From NCBI GenBank assembly GCA_035578905.1, contig JAQJVL010000085.1, positions 616,501 to 680,500 of the forward strand: a DNA stretch of 64,000 nucleotides. Direction: 5' to 3'. A program made the translations under genes and the position numbers. Positions 59,406-64,000 of this stretch are shown piece after piece (within the stretch, counting starts at the first letter, position 1; each line of letters starts with the position of its first letter). Under the pieces are notes generated by a model that was not told the DNA's origin, made no database searches, and saw only the letters and a program-made list of their open reading frames with translations. This DNA comes from Stictocephala bisonia (taxonomy: Eukaryota > Arthropoda > Insecta > Hemiptera > Membracidae).

Positions 59406-60475
59406 TTAATGTCCGACATAGGCCCATGTCTATGTCGAACCCTGAGGTGAGGGTATAAGGGTGTATCATGGGTATTTTATAACCGGTGAGGTATCCCAAC
59501 CTTGCACAATGCCCGCCTGCCGGGTCAATAAGATCTACTTTATTGTTTATTTTCTTTAAGCAGTTCATTCATTGCTCAATAGAAGAAACACGTTATCTTG
59601 TGTATGACAATGTTAGTGAAGATGGGATTCAAATTTAAAATACAGTATTAAGAATATTTTCAAATCTCAAACTTATTTATACACGTTTAAACGCAATAAC
59701 AATTGTTTAAAACATATTCATATAGCTTTTATTTTTACCTAAAGGAACTGACTGAAGAAATCCTTATATTCCAGATATCAGCCTTTAGAAACTCATCAAA
59801 ATACTTCTGTGTAGTAATACAGAAGTATGTTGCACGTTAAAGTGTTCTTTAAAATCATACGTATATATAAATTAAATATAAATCTGTTGAGAATGAATAT
59901 TTTTTCATTTTGTTGACTCGCAATGTTCAGATAATACTATAGACAAATATGTGTATCAGTGTACATATATACACATAAGTGCTTCCTGTTGATAATAATA
60001 ATTAGTAAATAAACTACATCAGACTAACAATCTCCCTGTCTGCAGTTAACTATAGTCCACTAATTAGTAATACAGTCTCGGGCTGTGATGCGGCACCGCT
60101 AATGTCACTCAGATCAATGTGATTCAGCGCAAAGGTCAGTGTTTTACACAGGCGGCCAGTTGGAAGGTCGCCAACAGGCCATTTTATTTGAACACTCTTG
60201 CAAAATACATCGACAACATACCGACGGAAAAGAGCCTTACTGTGTCATTTCGGACCTCAATGACTCCGATGAATATTCAATATTCGAATCATCAAAAGTC
60301 ACCTGAAGCGTTCTGCTTAACTTGGTCAACACTACAATATACCATATATCTCAGAACTACACCCAGTTACACTGAACAGACGTAGAATGAGTGAGTGGGG
60401 AAACAAATAACCACTTTACAGGCCGTGTCGAAACCTGAAATGTGGGTATAAGGGTTTCTCATGGGTCTATCTCGT
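59406..60475. other. no gene seen; small related motifs at 59441 and 60427
   Basis: TGTCGAACCCTGAGGTGAGG-GTATAAGGGTGTATCATGGG at 59441 resembles TGTCGAAACCTGAAATGTGG-GTATAAGGGTTTCTCATGGG at 60427, a short dispersed repeat. The open frame 60119-60385 has no recognised family. Confidence 0.5.
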
Positions 60476-60479
60476 CTGT

Positions 60480-60860
60480 AATGTCCTATGGTGTTGATCA
60501 TGGCTCTTCTGCTGCATCAAAAGTATTTTTGGAACAGCTCTGTTGAGCTCATGTAGGGGTTTGTTTAAGGAACTAAATTTTCTCACTCTATTTACTATAC
60601 ATCTATGAGGTAATTTCTGCTACAATTCACAAACAGACTAACATAAAAACTGTCGAGTCTGACCACAGATTTCCAACACGTCATGGTGACAATCTGCGTA
60701 CCCCAAAACATCGCCTGGTTATCTTCCAGAGGGAATCTTTGTGAGCTGGGACAATATTTTATAACAGACTGGCCTCGGAGCTGAAATTTTCAAATAAAAT
60801 TAATTTCCTCCTACGTCTAAAATCCTCCGACATACAAGAAGAATAATATAATTTGCTCGA
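60480..60860 (+). pseudogene. LINE ORF2 C-terminal relic
   Basis: One frame opens YGVDHGSSAASKVFLEQL. Another reads TVESDHRFPTRHGDNLRTPK, HRLVIFQRESL, AGTIFYNRLASELKFSNKI and LRLKSSDIQEE. The T-H/DHRF-TR---NLR-P-H, Y-G---YN-L--E-K and terminal L---- pattern is the LINE C-terminus. At least two stops interrupt it, and only the last ~120 codons remain. Confidence 0.75.
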
Positions 60861-61087
60861 ATTCCTTTCTGGCTGGGATAACATGGTTGCGTATATTGTT
60901 TATTAATATAAATTTTAAAACATGTAAATTTATAGAATTATTTTATTTCTGTTAACAAATTTGATGATTGAGATATGCAAGTATACTTTATGCAATAAAC
61001 ATCTTAGACTGTTGACCTGGTCATTATTGCAAAAACGTCTCAAACAGTTTTATGGCGAAGAAGAATAGGTATTATAACGAGTCAAGA

Positions 61088-64000
61088 TCCATCATAGATT
61101 AGCCTGTACAGTATTCTGTAACACATATTCAACAGCCTAGTGTCTGATAGCTCTATATCCATTCCGTCATAGATTAGCCTGTACAGTATTCTGTAACACA
61201 CATTCAACAGCCTAGTGTCTGATAGCTCTATATCCATTCCGTCATAGATTAGCCTGTACAGTATTCTGTAACACACATTCAACAGCCTAGTGTCTGATAG
61301 CTCTATATCCATTCCGTCATAGATTAGCCTGTACAGTATTCTGTAACACACATTCAACAGCCTAATGTCTGATAGCTCTATATCCATTCCGTCATAGATT
61401 AGCCTGTACAGTATTCTGTAACACATATTCAACAGCCTAGTGTCTGATAGCTCTATATCCATTCCGTCATAGATTAGCCTGTACAGTATTCTGTAACACA
61501 CATTCAACAGCCTAGTGTCTGATAGCTCTATATCCATTCCGTCATAGATTAGCCTGTACAGTATTCTGTAACACATATTCAACAGCCTAATGTCTGATAG
61601 CTCTATATCCATTCCGTCATAGATTAGCCTGTACAGTATTCTGTAACACATATTCAACAGCCTAGTGTCTGATAGCTCTATATCCATTCCGTCATAGATT
61701 AGCCTGTACAGTATTCTGTAACACATATTCAACAGCCTAATGTCTGATAGCTCTATATCCATTCCGTCATAGATTAGCCTGTACAGTATTCTGTAACACA
61801 CATTCAACAGCCTAGTGTCTGATAGCTCTATATCCATTCCGTCATAGATTAGCCTGTACAGTATTCTGTAACACATATTCAAGAGCCTAGTGTCTGATAG
61901 CTCTATATCCATTCCGTCATAGATTAGCCTGTACAGTATTCTGTAACACACATTCAACAGCCTAATGTCTGATAGCTCTATATCCATTCCGTCATAGATT
62001 AGCCTGTACAGTATTCTGTAACACATATTCAACAGCCTAATGTCTGATAGCTCTATATCCATTCCGTCATAGATTAGCCTGTACAGTATTCTGTAACATA
62101 TTCAACAGCCTAGTGTCTGATAGCTCTATATCCATTCCGTCATAGATTAGCCTGTACACTATTCTGTAACACATATTCAACAGCCTAATGTCCGATAGCT
62201 CTATATCCATTCCGTCATAGATTAGTCTGTACAGTATTCTGTAACACATATTCAACAGCCTAATGTCCGATAGCTCTATATCCATTCCGTCATAGATTAG
62301 TCTGTACAGTATTCTGTAACACATATTCAACAGCCTAATGTCCGATAGCTCTATATCCATTCCGTCATAGATTAGCCTGTACAGTATTCTGTAACACACA
62401 TTCAACAGCCTAGTGTCTGATAGCTCTATATCCATTCCGTCATAGATTAGCCTGTACAGTATTCTGTAACACACATTCAACAGCCTAGTGTCTGATAGCT
62501 CTATATCCATTCCGTCATAGATTAGCCTGTACAGTATTCTGTAACACACATTCAACAGCCTAGTGTCTGATAGCTCTATATCCATTCCGTCATAGATTAG
62601 CCTGTACAGTATTCTGTAACATATTCAACAGCCTAATGTCTGATAGCTCTATATCCATTCCGTCATAGATTAGCCTGTACAGTATTCTGTAACACACATT
62701 CAACAGCCTAGTGTCTGATAGCTCTATATCCATTCCGTCATAGATTAGCCTGTACAGTATTCTGTAACACATATTCAACAGCCTAATGTCCGATAGCTCT
62801 ATATCCATTCCGTCATAGATTAGCCTGTACAGTATTCTGTAACACATATTCAACAGCCTAGTGTCTGATAGCTCTATATCCATTCCGTCATAGATTAGCC
62901 TGTACAGTATTCTGTAACACATATTCAACAGCCTAATGTCCGATAGCTCTATATCCATTCCGTCATAGATTAGCCTGTACAGTATTCTGTAACACATATT
63001 CAACAGCCTAGTGTCTGATAGCTCTATATCCATTCCGTCATAGATTAGCCTGTACAGTATTCTGTAACACATATTCAACAGCCTAATGTCTGATAGCTCT
63101 ATATCCATTCCGTCATAGATTAGCCTGTACAGTATTCTGTAACACATATTCAACAGCCTAATGTCCGATAGCTCTATATCCATTCCGTCATAGATTAGCC
63201 TGTACAGTATTCTGTAACACATATTCAACAGCCTAATGTCCGATAGCTCTATATCCATTCCGTCATAGATTAGCCTGTACAGTATTCTGTAACACATATT
63301 CAACAGCCTAATGTCCGATAGCACTATATCCATTCCGTCATAGATTAGCCTGTACAGTATTCTGTAACACATATTCAACAGCCTAATGTCCGATAGCTCT
63401 ATATCCATTCCGTCATAGATTAGCCTGTACAGTATTCTGTAACATATTCAACAGCCTAATGTCCGATAGCTCTATATCCATTCCGTCATAGATTAGCCTG
63501 TACAGTATTCTGTAACACATATTCAACAGCCTAATGTCTGATAGCTCTATATCCATTCCGTCATAGATTAGCCTGTACAGTATTCTGTAACACATATTCA
63601 ACAGCCTAATGTCTGATAGCTCTATATCCATTCCGTCATAGATTAGCCTGTACAGTATTCTGTAACATATTTAACAGCCTAATGTCTGATAGCTCTATAT
63701 CCATTCCGTCATAGATTAGCCTGTACAGTATTCTGTAACACATATTCAACAGCCTAGTGTCTGATAGCTCTATATCCATTCCGTCATAGATTAGCCTGTA
63801 CAGTATTCTGTAACACATATTCAACAGCTTAATGTCCGATAGCTCTATATCCATTCCGTCATAGATTAGCCTGTACAGTATTCTGTAACACATATTCAAC
63901 AGCCTAGTGTCTGATAGCTCTATATCCATTCCGTCATAGATTAGCCTGTACAGTATTCTGTAACACATATTCAACAGCCTAATGTCTGATAGCTCTATAT
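61088..64000 (-). repeat. 75-bp satellite array, about 39 copies, running off the window
   Basis: Unit: CATAGATTAGCCTGTACAGT, ATTCTGTAACACATATTCAA, CAGCCTAATGTCTGATAGCT, CTATATCCATTCCGT. Copies are more than 95% identical, with a few alternating variant sites (CACATA/CACACA, CCTAAT/CCTAGT, GTCTGA/GTCCGA). Four units lack two bases (GTAACATATTC instead of GTAACACATATTC), at about 62093, 62616, 63439 and 63662, and so are 73 bp. The very long minus-strand open frames (reading MDIELSDIRLLNMCYRILYR) end at each 73-bp unit, which confirms they are by-products of the 75-bp period. Confidence 0.97.

Noticed and set aside
61082..63974. Very long open frames on the minus strand (up to 326 codons) over the 75-bp array
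   Set aside because: The period is divisible by three and the unit has no stop in that frame. Frames break exactly at 73-bp units. There is no start context, splice signal or independent homology.

Overview
The window looks like intron or intergenic DNA from an insect-type animal genome. It is AT-rich and has no bacterial-style gene packing. It holds one convincing host coding exon, many retroelement relics and an unusually high load of tandem arrays. The exon (16833-17063, minus strand) encodes the core of the N-terminal PAS domain of an ERG-type voltage-gated potassium channel (KCNH family, seizure/KCNH2 group). No neighbouring exon of that gene was recognised in 64 kb, so the window may lie largely inside long introns of it. 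I cannot name the species. A hemipteran-like insect is plausible from the style of the LINE relics, but that is a weak inference.

Layout. 1-4580: a piggyBac-like DNA transposon with ~199-bp terminal inverted repeats, a broken transposase C-terminus and a counter-oriented MADF/Myb-like relic. 6452-9355: a compound AC microsatellite and a nearly perfect 1359-bp-period tandem duplication. 9862-10731: a 36-bp minisatellite. 11105-12050: a 5'-truncated Penelope-like element with a GIY-YIG endonuclease. 14576-14812: a copy of a G/C-skewed 36-bp repeat family that recurs at 38.3 kb and 45.7 kb. 16.8-17.1 kb: the channel exon. 20345-30275: a 72-bp satellite array of about 5 kb, split by a deleted Ty3/Gypsy LTR retrotransposon with 1.34-kb LTRs, a GTAA target duplication and an initiator-Met-tRNA primer site.

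31.5-44.4 kb is a LINE graveyard of at least five non-LTR relics, one minus and the rest plus. Among them is a 20-copy ~95-bp monomer array directly upstream of a zinc-finger ORF1 remnant, suggestive of a monomeric LINE promoter. 49.1-64 kb holds a succession of unrelated arrays (units ~100, 108, 31, 55, 18 and 75 bp), a 135-bp-arm near-perfect foldback hairpin and one more LINE 3' relic. The 75-bp satellite runs off the right edge.

Apart from the channel exon, no coding sequence appears intact. Long open frames over the 36-, 72-, 75- and 36-bp arrays exist because the period is divisible by three and one unit lacks stops; they are not evidence of proteins. Roughly a quarter of the window is tandem repeat. 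The relics and arrays show nested insertion and expansion, not cooperating genes. The most noteworthy structures are the LINE monomer array, the foldback hairpin, the dispersed inverted 36-bp G-rich family and the recombinant LTR element nested in a satellite.
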